Counted from the stretch's first letter, positions 8,097 through 17,305 are shown. The stretch: DNA of 64,000 nt from DASXVU01 sp963732855 (GCA_963732855.1 CAVTBB010000003.1:682001-746000), one strand, 5' to 3'. The notes: generated by a model from the letters alone, not told the origin. Made by a program: numbers and translations.

Positions 8097-8842
8097 TGAA
8101 TTGGAACGTTTACTTTCGGGGAGTATCGGTCGTAGCCCGCAAGGACATGCGTATCTACTACCGAAAGGCTCCGGTCTTCATCTTTGGCCTTATACTGCCC
8201 ATTTTCCTCTTCTTCGCGTTCTTTGTCGGTCGCGAACTGGACATCAACAAGTTCTTCCCCGGCTTCCTGGCCATGTCCCTCTTCTTCACCTCGTCCTCAG
8301 TAGGACCACTGATAGTCCCGTGGGAGAAACAGCAGGGCACCTTCGAGCGATTGCTGTCCTATCCATTGAGCGTAAGCTCCATCGTGCTCGGGGACGTCAT
8401 AGCAGGGGCTGTCTTCGGCCTAATAATAAGCGCTATCGTTGGATCGCTCGGCTTCCTGCTCATCCCGATAACGGTCACTAATCTCGCATTAATTGTAGTA
8501 GCCTTCGTCCTCGGGAACCTGTGCTTCGCGGGACTGGGCGTGCTCCTGTCATCCCCAGGTGGGAAGGCCCCCGCCAACATCATGATGCTAGCCGCGCTGG
8601 TCCGGTTCCCTTTGATCTTCGTATCTGGTATATTCATTCCCGTTAGTGAGATGGCTGGCCCAGCCAGGTACGTCACTTATTGCTCGCCACTCACATACCT
8701 GGTGGACATCCTGAACCAAGGCATGGGCCAGGCCTATGTATTCTCTTGGTGGGTCGATCTGCTAGTGTTGTCCGGTTTCATGGCTGTGTTTGTGGTCGTC
8801 GCCATTACAGTATTGAGGAGGATGAGCCTGAAGGGATTATAG
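8096..8842 (+). CDS. ABC-2 type transporter permease
   Basis: Membrane subunit pairing with the ATPase encoded immediately upstream. About 248 residues with six hydrophobic segments: around APVFIFGLILPIFLFFAFFV, the MSLFFTSSSVG stretch, VLGDVIAGAVFGLIISAIVG, the ALIVVAFVLGNLCFAGLGVLL stretch, FPLIFVSGIFIPV, and LLVLSGFMAVFVVVAITVL. The FISGIFIPVSEMAGPARYVTYCSPLTYLVD-like layout before the last segment is typical of ABC-2 (DrrB/NatB-like) exporters. Start chosen at the ATG overlapping the upstream TGA. No accessory gene identifies the exported substrate. Confidence 0.88.
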   Translation: MNWNVYFRGVSVVARKDMRIYYRKAPVFIFGLILPIFLFFAFFVGRELDINKFFPGFLAMSLFFTSSSVGPLIVPWEKQQGTFERLLSYPLSVSSIVLGDVIAGAVFGLIISAIVGSLGFLLIPITVTNLALIVVAFVLGNLCFAGLGVLLSSPGGKAPANIMMLAALVRFPLIFVSGIFIPVSEMAGPARYVTYCSPLTYLVDILNQGMGQAYVFSWWVDLLVLSGFMAVFVVVAITVLRRMSLKGL

Positions 8843-8988
8843 ACGAGGCGCATAGCCTGCAGTCCTCCAGGTGCTAAGGATGCCGGCCTCTCTTTCAAAG
8901 CCTTGGGAGACTCATATCATACTCGGAGAATTAGAAACGTATTTCAGGTTGACAGCCATATTAGGCAGACGTAGCCATCGGTGAGCCA

Positions 8989-9657
8989 ATGAAGATTGCA
9001 CAGATCGCAGGTTTCCTCGGCAGCGGAAAGACGACGTTTCTTATTGAAGTGGCAAAGGAGTTGGTCTCCCGAGGCCACCGAATCGCCATCATCGTCAACG
9101 ATGTGGGGGATATCAACGTGGACGCGAAGTTCATCGAGTCCTATGGTCTGAAGGCTAAGGAGATATCTGGCGGCTGTATCTGTTGCCAAATTGCTGGGAG
9201 CTTCGCTACCACGGTCGCTACCCTGTATAACACATTCAAGCCAGACATCATCATTGTTGAGCCGTCCGGGGTCGCTATCCCATGGGGGCTGAAGCGTGCC
9301 GCCGAATACTCCGAAGAGGAGATGGAGGCGAAGATCGAACACACCCCGGTCCTAACATTGGTAGACTCGGTCAGGATCGAGGAACTGATGGAGTCGGTGC
9401 GTAGACTGGTGGAGACCCAGATCCGCGAGGCCGATGTCGTGCTCATCAACAAGATGGATGCCTCAACGCCGGAAAAGGTCAAGAAGGCAGTGGACCTGGT
9501 GAAAGGCATCAACCCGACGGCAGAGATACTTTATGGGTCGGGTCGAACGCTCCAAGGGGTGAAGGAGATAGCCACGATTATGGAGACGAGGATCTCGCCG
9601 CGTTATGATGAGGCGACAGAAAAAGAGATCCTGCGCAAGTCGTATGGGACAAAGTGA
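8989..9657 (+). CDS. Short CobW/COG0523-like GTPase, putative metallochaperone
   Basis: A G3E-type P-loop GTPase. The P-loop GFLGSGKTT is at residues 8-16, the metal-binding GGCICC motif at 61-66 (C63, C65, C66), VEPSG near 91 and the guanine-specificity motif NKMD near 152. COG0523 proteins deliver zinc, cobalt or other metals to client enzymes. At 222 residues this one lacks the usual C-terminal CobW_C domain. It starts a tight cluster, overlapping the next gene by GTGA. A cobalt or zinc delivery job for the corrinoid methyltransferase system is an attractive but unproved inference. Confidence 0.82.
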   Translation: MKIAQIAGFLGSGKTTFLIEVAKELVSRGHRIAIIVNDVGDINVDAKFIESYGLKAKEISGGCICCQIAGSFATTVATLYNTFKPDIIIVEPSGVAIPWGLKRAAEYSEEEMEAKIEHTPVLTLVDSVRIEELMESVRRLVETQIREADVVLINKMDASTPEKVKKAVDLVKGINPTAEILYGSGRTLQGVKEIATIMETRISPRYDEATEKEILRKSYGTK

Positions 9658-10130
9658 GCGCTGAAACCATGGACGAGGAACTACATCTGGAGATGCACCG
9701 GGCCGCCGACGAACTGGGGAAGTTCTCTATCCACATGAAGGTGCACATGGAGAAGCCAATGGACCGCGAGCAGGCCGGTCAATTCCTAAACTATCTCCTG
9801 GTACAGGTTACCGAAGAATGTATGCGGGACGGGGCTGACCTCATTGGGCATGTCAAGGCGTTCCTCGAACCGGAAAGCGGCGGTACCCTCGGGGCGAGTC
9901 TGGTTGATTTCAAAATTGGGACCCAGCTCAGCAATGGACTGACCGTGCCGGTGTCAGATGCCGATCTGACCGTCCACGTGATAGTACACGGTCTTTGGGA
10001 CCCAGATGTCCGTCACTCCTCGATGGAGATGATCGAGAAGGTGATGGCCGAGAAATGCGTTAAGTTTGAGATCTTGAAGGATTACTACGAGACCGAGAAA
10101 TCGATCTCGCATCATCATGTGAAGAGTTGA
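9654..10130 (+). CDS. Conserved hypothetical protein in CobW cluster
   Basis: A 158-residue soluble protein with no family I recognise. It starts at GTG overlapping the CobW-like gene stop (GTGA) and ends just before a zinc-ribbon gene, so the three are almost certainly cotranscribed. It is acidic, has no membrane segments, carries several His and Met residues in its N-terminal third and ends in a histidine-rich ISHHHVKS tail that could bind metal. A partner or client of the GTPase is the natural guess from context only. Confidence 0.65.
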   Translation: MSAETMDEELHLEMHRAADELGKFSIHMKVHMEKPMDREQAGQFLNYLLVQVTEECMRDGADLIGHVKAFLEPESGGTLGASLVDFKIGTQLSNGLTVPVSDADLTVHVIVHGLWDPDVRHSSMEMIEKVMAEKCVKFEILKDYYETEKSISHHHVKS

Positions 10131-10135
10131 GTGAA

Positions 10136-10450
10136 ATGACGGACCGGTATTACGAAGCGATGCGGCAGAAGGGTCTTTCCAGCAATACGATGGACTCGAT
10201 TAGAAAGGTCAAGTGCCCGAAGTGCGGATTCGAGTTCTCATTGACTTATGCCAGGACATTCGCCTGCCGTGGATGTGCCGAGGCTCTGCGCAATTGCCCC
10301 AAGGTCAGGTGTGCGAAGTGCGACACCGAGTTCTACATGAAGGAGATGCCGCACATTGCAAATCCGTACAAGGAGAGAGCGGTCGCCACCCATATGAGCA
10401 AGATCAATACTGACTACTACGACGAGAACGGCTGGAAGAAGTCCCGGTAA
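10136..10450 (+). CDS. Zinc-ribbon protein in CobW cluster
   Basis: A 104-residue protein with seven cysteines: CPKC (27, 30), CRGC (44, 47), C54, and C59-x2-C62. This fits two interleaved zinc ribbons. It follows the preceding gene directly; a TTG at 10127 overlapping that stop is an alternative start, but the ATG at 10136 is preferred. It may be a client or regulator of the upstream metallochaperone-like GTPase. No DNA-binding helix or catalytic domain is evident. Not assigned to a named family. Confidence 0.65.
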   Translation: MTDRYYEAMRQKGLSSNTMDSIRKVKCPKCGFEFSLTYARTFACRGCAEALRNCPKVRCAKCDTEFYMKEMPHIANPYKERAVATHMSKINTDYYDENGWKKSR

Positions 10451-10619
10451 GTCACCGGCCGATGAAATAATGCATCACGGTCCCCCAGTCATTACCATTT
10501 CATTAGACTTGTCTCAACGCCTTAGGGCTGTCAGCCCATGGGCGGTATTATCCGTGCATGGTAGGCGCCTTACATCCAACCTTTAATATCCAATTGTTAT
10601 TTTCCTATCGGGTGCACAC

Positions 10620-11852
10620 ATGGAAGAGCTTGAGATTGGAACCGTACTGATGCAATTGTTCGTACTTTTCCTGTTGGCTAAGGTCGCTGGGATGCTGTGT
10701 GAGAGGGTCAAGATCTCTGCAGTCATTGGAGAAATCTTCGCAGGCATCATTGTCGGCAATACCATCCTCTTCCAGTGGCTGAGTATGGACCTGGACATGT
10801 CCTTGTTCGAGATATTGAGCGAGTTGGGTGTCATATTCCTGCTGTTTGCGGTCGGTCTTGAAACACCGTTCTCTGAGCTGAGGAAAGTGGGCAAGACAGC
10901 TATGATGGTCGCCGTCCTCGGGGTGGCCGTTCCCTTGATCACCGGTTTCGCTCTGTTCATTGCACTCGGCAATGGTCAGACCGAGGCTTTGTTCATCGCC
11001 ACAGCTATGGTGGCGACAAGTGTAGGCATCACCGCCCGTGTCATAAAGGACATGAAACTCACTAATGCCAAGGAGTCGAGGGTGATCATAGGGGCGGCGG
11101 TCATCGACGACGTACTGGGCATGATCGTCCTGGCTATAGTAGTGGGGGTCGCCGCGGGAGGCGGCTCGAGCATTTTGGACATCGTCCTGGTAGCGGCCGA
11201 AGGCATTCTATTCGTGCTCATGGTCATCTTCGTCGGTTCCATCCTGCTACCCAAAGCAAGGAAGAGGATCGAGGCAAAAAGGGAGCCGATCGTATGCGGT
11301 GAACATGTAGAACGCAGAGGTATCCATCCGCTGCCGCTTGCAATCATAATATGCCTTGGCCTGTCATTCTTTGCAAACTATGTCGGTTTAGCGGCAATAA
11401 TCGGTGCGTTCCTGGCGGGTATGGCATTCGCCGAGTTCAAGGACAAATGGCCGTGTGAGGAGGACTTTCACCCCATCAACGCGTTCTTGGTGCCGTTCTT
11501 CTTCCTGTTCGTTGGCATATCAGTGGACATCGCATCCTTTGGCGACATTCTGCTCATCGCTGTCCTGGTGACGCTGCTGGCCATCGCCACAAAGTTCATC
11601 GGTTGTGGGCTCGGGGCAATGAGACTCGGAGGCAAGTCCGCGGTAATAATCGGGGTAGGGATGGTACCCAGAGGAGAGGTGGGCATCATCGTGGCAAGCA
11701 TTGGATTGAGCATGGCAGTTATTTCGCACAGCTTGTTCTCGGTGATCGTCTTCATGTCCATGGTCACGACGATAGTTGCCCCGCCGTTGCTGACGTGGGC
11801 GTTCAAGCGTAAATACAACGAACCCTGTCCGATTCCGGAGACCAAGCCATGA
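10620..11852 (+). CDS. Cation/proton antiporter, CPA2 (Kef/NapA) family
   Basis: A 410-residue integral membrane protein with about 12-13 hydrophobic segments, exchanging Na+ or K+ for H+ at the cytoplasmic membrane. Family features are the N-terminal GMLCERVKISAVIGEIFAG(I) region, FLLFAVGLETPFSEL, TSVGITARVIKD, the ion-site helix GAAVIDDVLGMIVLA with its Asp-Asp pair, and RGEVGIIVASIG near the end. It lacks the TrkA-N/RCK regulatory domain of full-length KefB/KefC. The TTTAATATCCAATTG stretch about 35 bases before the ATG looks like its own promoter. Confidence 0.9.
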   Translation: MEELEIGTVLMQLFVLFLLAKVAGMLCERVKISAVIGEIFAGIIVGNTILFQWLSMDLDMSLFEILSELGVIFLLFAVGLETPFSELRKVGKTAMMVAVLGVAVPLITGFALFIALGNGQTEALFIATAMVATSVGITARVIKDMKLTNAKESRVIIGAAVIDDVLGMIVLAIVVGVAAGGGSSILDIVLVAAEGILFVLMVIFVGSILLPKARKRIEAKREPIVCGEHVERRGIHPLPLAIIICLGLSFFANYVGLAAIIGAFLAGMAFAEFKDKWPCEEDFHPINAFLVPFFFLFVGISVDIASFGDILLIAVLVTLLAIATKFIGCGLGAMRLGGKSAVIIGVGMVPRGEVGIIVASIGLSMAVISHSLFSVIVFMSMVTTIVAPPLLTWAFKRKYNEPCPIPETKP

Positions 11853-12168
11853 TCATCTATCTTCGGAAAGAGACAGAAGGGCCCTCAAATTGGCGAGATA
11901 GAGCGTGATGAAGGTCACCTCTTCTCGTTTCCCAACGCTCTCCCGCCGATTGGGGATTGCGACAACAGAATTCGAAAGAGAAGGAGCGGTAACACTCCTA
12001 GAAGACATTGAATGGCAGATAGTTCGAAGGGGATATGAGGGCGCCGCTACTCTCAGTCTGGATGTCCAGATGGTCCAGCTATAGACGTCGGCCTTACCAC
12101 CTCAAACGATCGGTCGCCTCGCATCAGATTTTCATATGACGCGTAATTGGTCCAGACCCATTACTGAT
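11853..12168. other. Convergent intergenic region
   Basis: A 316-base gap between the ends of the antiporter and a minus-strand DGC gene. No ORF with family signals, no tRNA-like T-loop and no clear hairpin terminator was found. Confidence 0.4.
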
Positions 12169-12552
12169 TCACCCGATCGCCCTCTTGATCGCCTCGACGA
12201 AGCGGTCTACATCCTCATCGGTCGCTTCCGGGAAATCGAACAGCGAGGTGTACTCGCACGGCTGCATCTTCTTATCGACGCAGTCATCGATTATGACCGA
12301 GCTCTCGATCTTCATCTCGTTCTTTTCCATGATCCGGTCGCAGCACTTGTTGTGGCAGCCGTTGACCGCGATCAGCCTGTCCATGTCTACGCCGCTCATC
12401 GACATCATTATCGGGCTCAGACCGACAGTGCACACCGAGAACTGCAACGATTTACCGCTGGCCAGGTTCCATTTCGAGAATTTGTCCATGGCCTTTTCAA
12501 TGAACACCCCCCTTTCACCGTTGGCACCGCAGACGACGACTCCCTTTCTCAT
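12169..12552 (-). CDS. DGC-type cysteine protein, third gene of hydantoinase operon
   Basis: A 127-residue protein resembling the DGC family, with VVVCGANGERG (C8), VCTVGLSP (C41) and VNGCHNKCCDRIME (C66, C70, C71), which replaces the usual DGCPLxC box. It has no membrane segment. Its ATG overlaps the stop of the preceding DGC gene by four bases (ATGA). It is the last gene of an operon with a hydantoinase/oxoprolinase-like ATPase. The paired DGC proteins probably act together, perhaps as metal- or thiol-binding accessories of the ATPase; this is inference. Confidence 0.65.
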   Translation of the reverse strand: MRKGVVVCGANGERGVFIEKAMDKFSKWNLASGKSLQFSVCTVGLSPIMMSMSGVDMDRLIAVNGCHNKCCDRIMEKNEMKIESSVIIDDCVDKKMQPCEYTSLFDFPEATDEDVDRFVEAIKRAIG

Positions 12553-12896
12553 TTCAACACCTCGTCCATAAGCTTCTCGATCTGCTTGGCGGTATCCGTG
12601 ATCCCCTTTTCATCGACCTTGAAGAACGGCCCCATCATCATCTTGCCCTTCGGAACTACTCCGAACTGCATCAGGACCTGCAGCCCGCAGAGGCCGTCGC
12701 AGCCATCCACGACGATGACCTTCCGATCCTTCAGACTTTTCATGTCCTCCACCGCCTTCGGTAATCCGGCCAGTGCTGGCGCTACGGTCACCATTCTTAT
12801 CGGCCGTCTCTTGGAAATGTCCCGCACCGCCGCCCGGAGCACTCTGGCCCCTGGACTGTATCCGGAACAGATCACGATGTCAACAGTCTCGCTCAT
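12549..12896 (-). CDS. DGC-domain protein, second gene of hydantoinase operon
   Basis: A 115-residue protein of the DGC family: VICSGYSPGARVLRAA near the N-terminus (C10) and VVDGCDGLCGLQVL (C66, C70), giving the Asp-Gly-Cys motif that names the family. It is coupled by four-base overlaps both to the hydantoinase-like gene upstream (stop at 12893) and to a second DGC-like gene downstream. Compared with the DGC protein at 3.4 kb it has fewer cysteines. No enzymatic activity is established for the family. Confidence 0.72.
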   Translation of the reverse strand: MSETVDIVICSGYSPGARVLRAAVRDISKRRPIRMVTVAPALAGLPKAVEDMKSLKDRKVIVVDGCDGLCGLQVLMQFGVVPKGKMMMGPFFKVDEKGITDTAKQIEKLMDEVLK

Positions 12897-14899
12897 CTCT
12901 TCGCCTCGAAGAACAGCCTCGGCTTGCCCACCGCCGAAACCACTATGCGCGATTCCAGCAGAATGCCGCCACCCCAGCTTTTCCCTAGATGGCCGATCTT
13001 GTCATCCTTGTCGACGACCAATTCCACCTCATCAGCTCCGGCCTCTAACGCCCTGGTCCGAGCAATTTCTGTAGCCCATTCGACGGCATAGGCGGCAGCC
13101 TCGGTCACCGAGGGGAACTCCTTCTTCTCCATGGACGAGTGCAGGGTGCAAGGTGGGTTCTCCATCGCGGAAACGCCAGGCTTGGGCCGGATTAGCACCT
13201 CCACCGATTCCAAGATGGAACCGGTTATCGCCCCCACAGCGTTGCCAACCTCGGAGTGTTCCGGCAGAACGAGCCTGGTCCCGAAATTCTCTGCCACGGC
13301 AGGCAGGTATGCCCCAACTGGTGCTCCGATTCCGATGATTGGTTTGTGCAGGGTCAGCCTGACTGAGTAATCGATCCCGGACTTATGGGTTATGAACTTG
13401 TCGAAGACGTCGTTGCACACTTCACAGCGTGACACTTTGCCAGTCTCCTCATGGACTAGCTTGCGCAGTAGTTCGTTGGATATCTTGTATATGACCTCCC
13501 TCTTGACCTCCGCGCAGAACTGGTGGAGCTCCATCTCCATGTTGGTCGCCTGGATGGTAACGCCGATGACCGATGCCTCGGCGTCATACTCTATGTACGA
13601 GCCGTCCGCGTGCAGGATATCCGTTGGAGTCAGGCCGATCCTCTGGATCACACCCAATTCTTCCAATTTCCTAACGTTGAAGGAGAAAGGATGGACATTG
13701 GTCAGCGTACCGACCTCATAGATTCCTCTCGGCTCCTCCTTGATCTTCTCAATGAACATTTTCTCCTCGACGGAAAGAGAGATATTCGGGATCTCCTTGG
13801 AAAAAATGAAGAATTCTGTCGTCTGGATGATGTTCTCTATGGCAATGTGACCAGCCTGGGGCCGTACTGTCTCCGTCGCCATGAACCTCAGCTTCTGCTT
13901 GATGCAGGGATAGATCGAGGAGGCGATGCAAAGAGGTACAACCCTTAAAGAAGTCAGCATCATCTTTCCATTGGCCACCACTAGGCGGCTATCTCCGCCG
14001 ATTCCTGACGTGGATATGTCCGCCGCCTTGACCCGGGTCCTCCATCCGCCTATCATGGCCCCTTCTGGATCGAGTCGGGGCTTACCGTCCCTCAATATCC
14101 CGATGTCGGTCGTTGTCCCCCCAACATCGATGACCACAGCATTGTTCTCCCGGGTGAGGAACTTGGCGCCGATGAGCGATGCCGCTGGTCCAGACAGGAT
14201 GGTCTCGACCGGTCTCTCCTTGGCCATATCCTCTCCCATTAGGGAGCCGTCCCCCTTGACGATCATCAAAGGAGCCTCGATCCGATTCTCTTTCAATACT
14301 TTCTTGACCGAGGCGACAAGGTCGGTTATGATCGGGATCAGTTTGGCATTCAATACCGCCGTCAACGTCCGCTCATGGAAGCCCAGCTTAGATGAGAGCT
14401 CATTGCCGCAAACCACCGGGTGGTTGGTGATCTTGCCGATCATGCTCTTTATGGCGATTTCATGCTCCGGGTTCCGGACACTTAGATAGGATGACACCGC
14501 AAAGCCATCCACCTTGTCGACCACACCGCGGACGAAATCCTCGGCCCTGGCTAGATCTAGCACGGCCTTCGCCTCCCCATTGAGAGTATGGCCTCCGGCG
14601 ATCTCGAGCACATCGTCGATGGGGATGGATTTAGAATACTCATCCCCGATCACGATCAGCGCGACCCGGCAACCCTTGCCTTCAACGACCGAATTAGTTG
14701 CCAGCGTTGAGGACACAGAAACCAATCGGATATTCCTGTATTCTACGTCCAGCTTGGCAATGGAATTGGAAATTCCGATCGAGAGGTCATTCCTGGTAGT
14801 GAGCGACTTCGCCTTGACCACCACCTTTCCAGTGTCCAGGTCGATGATCGCAGAATCAGTGTATGTGCCGCCAGTATCTATTCCTAAGCCCAAGTTCAT
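12893..14899 (-). CDS. Hydantoinase/oxoprolinase family (ASKHA ATPase) protein
   Basis: A ~668-residue protein of the hydantoinase A/5-oxoprolinase/acetone carboxylase family, ATP-binding proteins of the ASKHA fold. The N-terminal phosphate loop LGIDTGGTYTDSAIID is followed by the second phosphate motif AVVIDVGGTTTDIGILRDG near residue 260 and a C-terminal domain with GIGAPVGAYLPAVAENFG. A CEVC pair lies near residue 500. The ATG at 14899 has GGGTG upstream and is preferred over one at 14911. No hydantoinase B partner is present; two DGC proteins follow instead, each overlapping by four bases. Its substrate is therefore doubtful, and an ATP-driven activation role like corrinoid reductive activases is possible. 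Confidence 0.8.
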   Translation of the reverse strand: MNLGLGIDTGGTYTDSAIIDLDTGKVVVKAKSLTTRNDLSIGISNSIAKLDVEYRNIRLVSVSSTLATNSVVEGKGCRVALIVIGDEYSKSIPIDDVLEIAGGHTLNGEAKAVLDLARAEDFVRGVVDKVDGFAVSSYLSVRNPEHEIAIKSMIGKITNHPVVCGNELSSKLGFHERTLTAVLNAKLIPIITDLVASVKKVLKENRIEAPLMIVKGDGSLMGEDMAKERPVETILSGPAASLIGAKFLTRENNAVVIDVGGTTTDIGILRDGKPRLDPEGAMIGGWRTRVKAADISTSGIGGDSRLVVANGKMMLTSLRVVPLCIASSIYPCIKQKLRFMATETVRPQAGHIAIENIIQTTEFFIFSKEIPNISLSVEEKMFIEKIKEEPRGIYEVGTLTNVHPFSFNVRKLEELGVIQRIGLTPTDILHADGSYIEYDAEASVIGVTIQATNMEMELHQFCAEVKREVIYKISNELLRKLVHEETGKVSRCEVCNDVFDKFITHKSGIDYSVRLTLHKPIIGIGAPVGAYLPAVAENFGTRLVLPEHSEVGNAVGAITGSILESVEVLIRPKPGVSAMENPPCTLHSSMEKKEFPSVTEAAAYAVEWATEIARTRALEAGADEVELVVDKDDKIGHLGKSWGGGILLESRIVVSAVGKPRLFFEAKR

Positions 14900-15054
14900 A
14901 GTTACACCCATCGCATCAATTTTTAGAAGGAATTAGAAGTTAGGCTGGTACGGCAGTTATGGCTTTTAAAACGTTCTATATTCTATCCTGGATGGTTCAT
15001 ACATCCAGTGCAGTTACGAGAAAATCCCTGGAATTACCTTCCTGCCTCAAGAAC

Positions 15055-16176
15055 TCATCCCAGGTTGCCGACCGCGTCCCCTCTGAGCCCTTTCCTGAAC
15101 CTCGAACTTTGCTCCGCTATCTCATTGAGCTCTGACGGTAAGACCCTTCTCACCCGTGGCAATTCACTTGGAAAGACCCGTAGCAATTCTCGCATCAGAT
15201 ATTCGTGTACCAGGCCGGATGAGCGCAGGCCTTCCACGCTCCAATTGTCGACCATGTCCAGTACTGCATCTCTACCGGTTCGGTAGAACGCCTCTGCCAG
15301 AATGGAGGTGACGATGGTGTTCGTAGACATGACCGCTATGTCAGCCTCCCGTACCGCCTGCTTGCTTCCATTGAATGAGATCGCCAGACCGCCCCCCTTG
15401 CGGACCAGATGAAGTGCCCTGGTGTCGGTGAAGCTATCCCCCACGTACATGCAGTCCTCCAGAGGTACTCCCATCTTCTTGCACACCTCGACCACCGAGG
15501 AAGCCTTCTCCTCATCCCCGATGGTCTGGGTATCGATCATCAGCTGGTAGCTCTGCATGTCGGTCATCTCGTTCCAGAATATCTGGTCGAGCCTTTGGAT
15601 GGTCCGCCTGCCGTCCTGCGGCAGGTCCCTGACACTCCTCGCGGTACGCGACACTTCGATGGCTGGCATTTGGACGATATCCTGCGCGATCTGTTTCAGG
15701 GTGTCCATTTCCCAGGTGTCCATACGCACCGAGTCCAGTGAAACTTTGGTGCAGAAAGCGTTCTCGAAGGGGAACCCCACCAGATCGCATACGGCGCTGA
15801 CATAATGCTCGTAGGAGGACGAGACCATGAATGGTGACATAATCTCCTGTACGTACCGCATGGTCTTGTCCGCACCGGAGATGAGCTTGAGATGGTTCCG
15901 GGAGTACTCCACCAGGCCAGTGTCCGTGGCACCGTACGCCTTGAGGAAGGGGAGCAAGAGTCTGATCTTATCCCCGGACTTGTAGCCGTCCTTCTTGAAT
16001 ATATTGGCTAGAATGTCATCGTACTGTGACAGGACGGTGTAGAGCTTCTCACCATTCTCGATGAGCTCAGAGCACATCTCGAAGGCGATGTCATTCTTGG
16101 TGATCGGCCCTTCGCAATCGGTAACGAATATCTTCCCGTCGAAGGGCATCATCTCTTCCAGTCCGTCAAATTCCAT
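15055..16176 (-). CDS. HAD-superfamily protein resembling EhaR (COG4030)
   Basis: A ~373-residue HAD-fold protein. Motif I reads KIFVTDCEGPITKND near residue 18, the form seen in archaeal COG4030 proteins, one of which is labelled subunit R of the Eha hydrogenase in methanogens. Motif IV is YVGDSFTDTRAL near 240, with conserved acidic residues for Mg2+. A phosphatase-like activity is likely. No hydrogenase genes lie nearby, so the Eha label should not be taken literally. The ATG at 16176 is preceded by GGTG and is preferred over a GTG nine bases earlier. A PfkB kinase gene lies 75 bases upstream on the same strand, suggesting a kinase/phosphatase pair. Confidence 0.7.
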   Translation of the reverse strand: MEFDGLEEMMPFDGKIFVTDCEGPITKNDIAFEMCSELIENGEKLYTVLSQYDDILANIFKKDGYKSGDKIRLLLPFLKAYGATDTGLVEYSRNHLKLISGADKTMRYVQEIMSPFMVSSSYEHYVSAVCDLVGFPFENAFCTKVSLDSVRMDTWEMDTLKQIAQDIVQMPAIEVSRTARSVRDLPQDGRRTIQRLDQIFWNEMTDMQSYQLMIDTQTIGDEEKASSVVEVCKKMGVPLEDCMYVGDSFTDTRALHLVRKGGGLAISFNGSKQAVREADIAVMSTNTIVTSILAEAFYRTGRDAVLDMVDNWSVEGLRSSGLVHEYLMRELLRVFPSELPRVRRVLPSELNEIAEQSSRFRKGLRGDAVGNLG

Positions 16177-16251
16177 AATCAACACCTCGAGCTAGAAGGA
16201 AGTCTAGATCGGTCCTCTCGGTTGTTGATGCCGATATCCCGTCCACTGATA

Positions 16252-17217
16252 TCAAAGCTCTCCCCTCTCGAACATCTCCAGCATCTTTCTATCGGGATAC
16301 CCGTCCCGCCCGGCCGCGGCGATGCTTCCAGCCGCTGCCATGGTGGCGAACTCCCCGCAATCCTCCACACTCCATCCGCGAAGCATACCCGCGAGGAATC
16401 CGGAGGCATAAACGTCACCCGCTCCGGTCTTATCAATTACCTTTACTCTTTTAGCAGGGATAAAATGGTTGGCGCCACCAGAAAATACAATCGAGCCGGC
16501 AGCGCCCATTTTGAGCACGACCGTACCCGGGCCCATGGCGATCAGGTCTGCCGCGCCGGCCACACCAGCCTGCCCGGTGATCATCCTCACTTCCCTTTCG
16601 TTCAGGAACATCACGTTGGAACGCGCGATAATGGGGTGGATGGCATCCAAACCTTTCTTTGCATAGACCCCACCCGGGTCGAACGATACCATCACGTCGC
16701 CTTCGAGGGAACGCACCAATCTTATCTGCTCCCTCATGGCCGAATCCCCGATGAACGATGACAGATGAACGACGGCAGAATCGTTAGCATATTCGACGTC
16801 CTCTGGCGTTACCATCAGGTCATCATTGGCGTTGGGCATCAATATAAGCGACCGGTCCTGCTCCGCGATGAGCGAGACGCAAGACCCTGTGACCGTCGTC
16901 CTCTTTACATGGGAACGATCGACAGACCCCATCGACCGTACCAGGAAATCGCCGTCCGCGTCATTTCCGATAGTACCAATGAATCCGGCGGAGAATCCCA
17001 TGCGGGACATCGAATAAACGGCATTAGCCGCCGATCCCCCGCCGCTCTTCTGAAGGAAGTGCCCTTCCTTCTCTACGGCCTCCAGAACTGTTTTGAACTG
17101 TTCGGCGGTCCCGATGGCCTCGCCACCGGAGATGAATGATCGGCCCGCTATCTCGAGTCCTTCGACCTCGAATATGAGGTCCTTATTGAGCGAGCCCACA
17201 CCGACCACGTCCTTCAT
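16252..17217 (-). CDS. PfkB-family carbohydrate/nucleoside kinase
   Basis: A ribokinase-type kinase of about 321 residues. Visible motifs are KSGGGSAANAVYSMSRMG (substrate-side glycine motif), GTIGNDADGDF, FNEREV-like FLNEREVRMITG, and the catalytic KVIDKTGAGDVYASGFLAG with its Asp base in TGAGD. Substrate (ribose, fructose, nucleoside) cannot be told from sequence. The ATG at 17217 is preceded by TTGGTGAATTG, a strong ribosome binding site, and gives the usual PfkB N-terminus; a start nine codons earlier has none. The HAD-family gene follows downstream. Confidence 0.85.
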   Translation of the reverse strand: MKDVVGVGSLNKDLIFEVEGLEIAGRSFISGGEAIGTAEQFKTVLEAVEKEGHFLQKSGGGSAANAVYSMSRMGFSAGFIGTIGNDADGDFLVRSMGSVDRSHVKRTTVTGSCVSLIAEQDRSLILMPNANDDLMVTPEDVEYANDSAVVHLSSFIGDSAMREQIRLVRSLEGDVMVSFDPGGVYAKKGLDAIHPIIARSNVMFLNEREVRMITGQAGVAGAADLIAMGPGTVVLKMGAAGSIVFSGGANHFIPAKRVKVIDKTGAGDVYASGFLAGMLRGWSVEDCGEFATMAAAGSIAAAGRDGYPDRKMLEMFERGEL

Positions 17218-17305
17218 CAATTCACCAAATGTTGCGATGGCCATTTAATGTATGCTAGCGGAGCGAGGCACATATACGTCGATGCCGTTGACTTCAACGA
17301 TCCGA

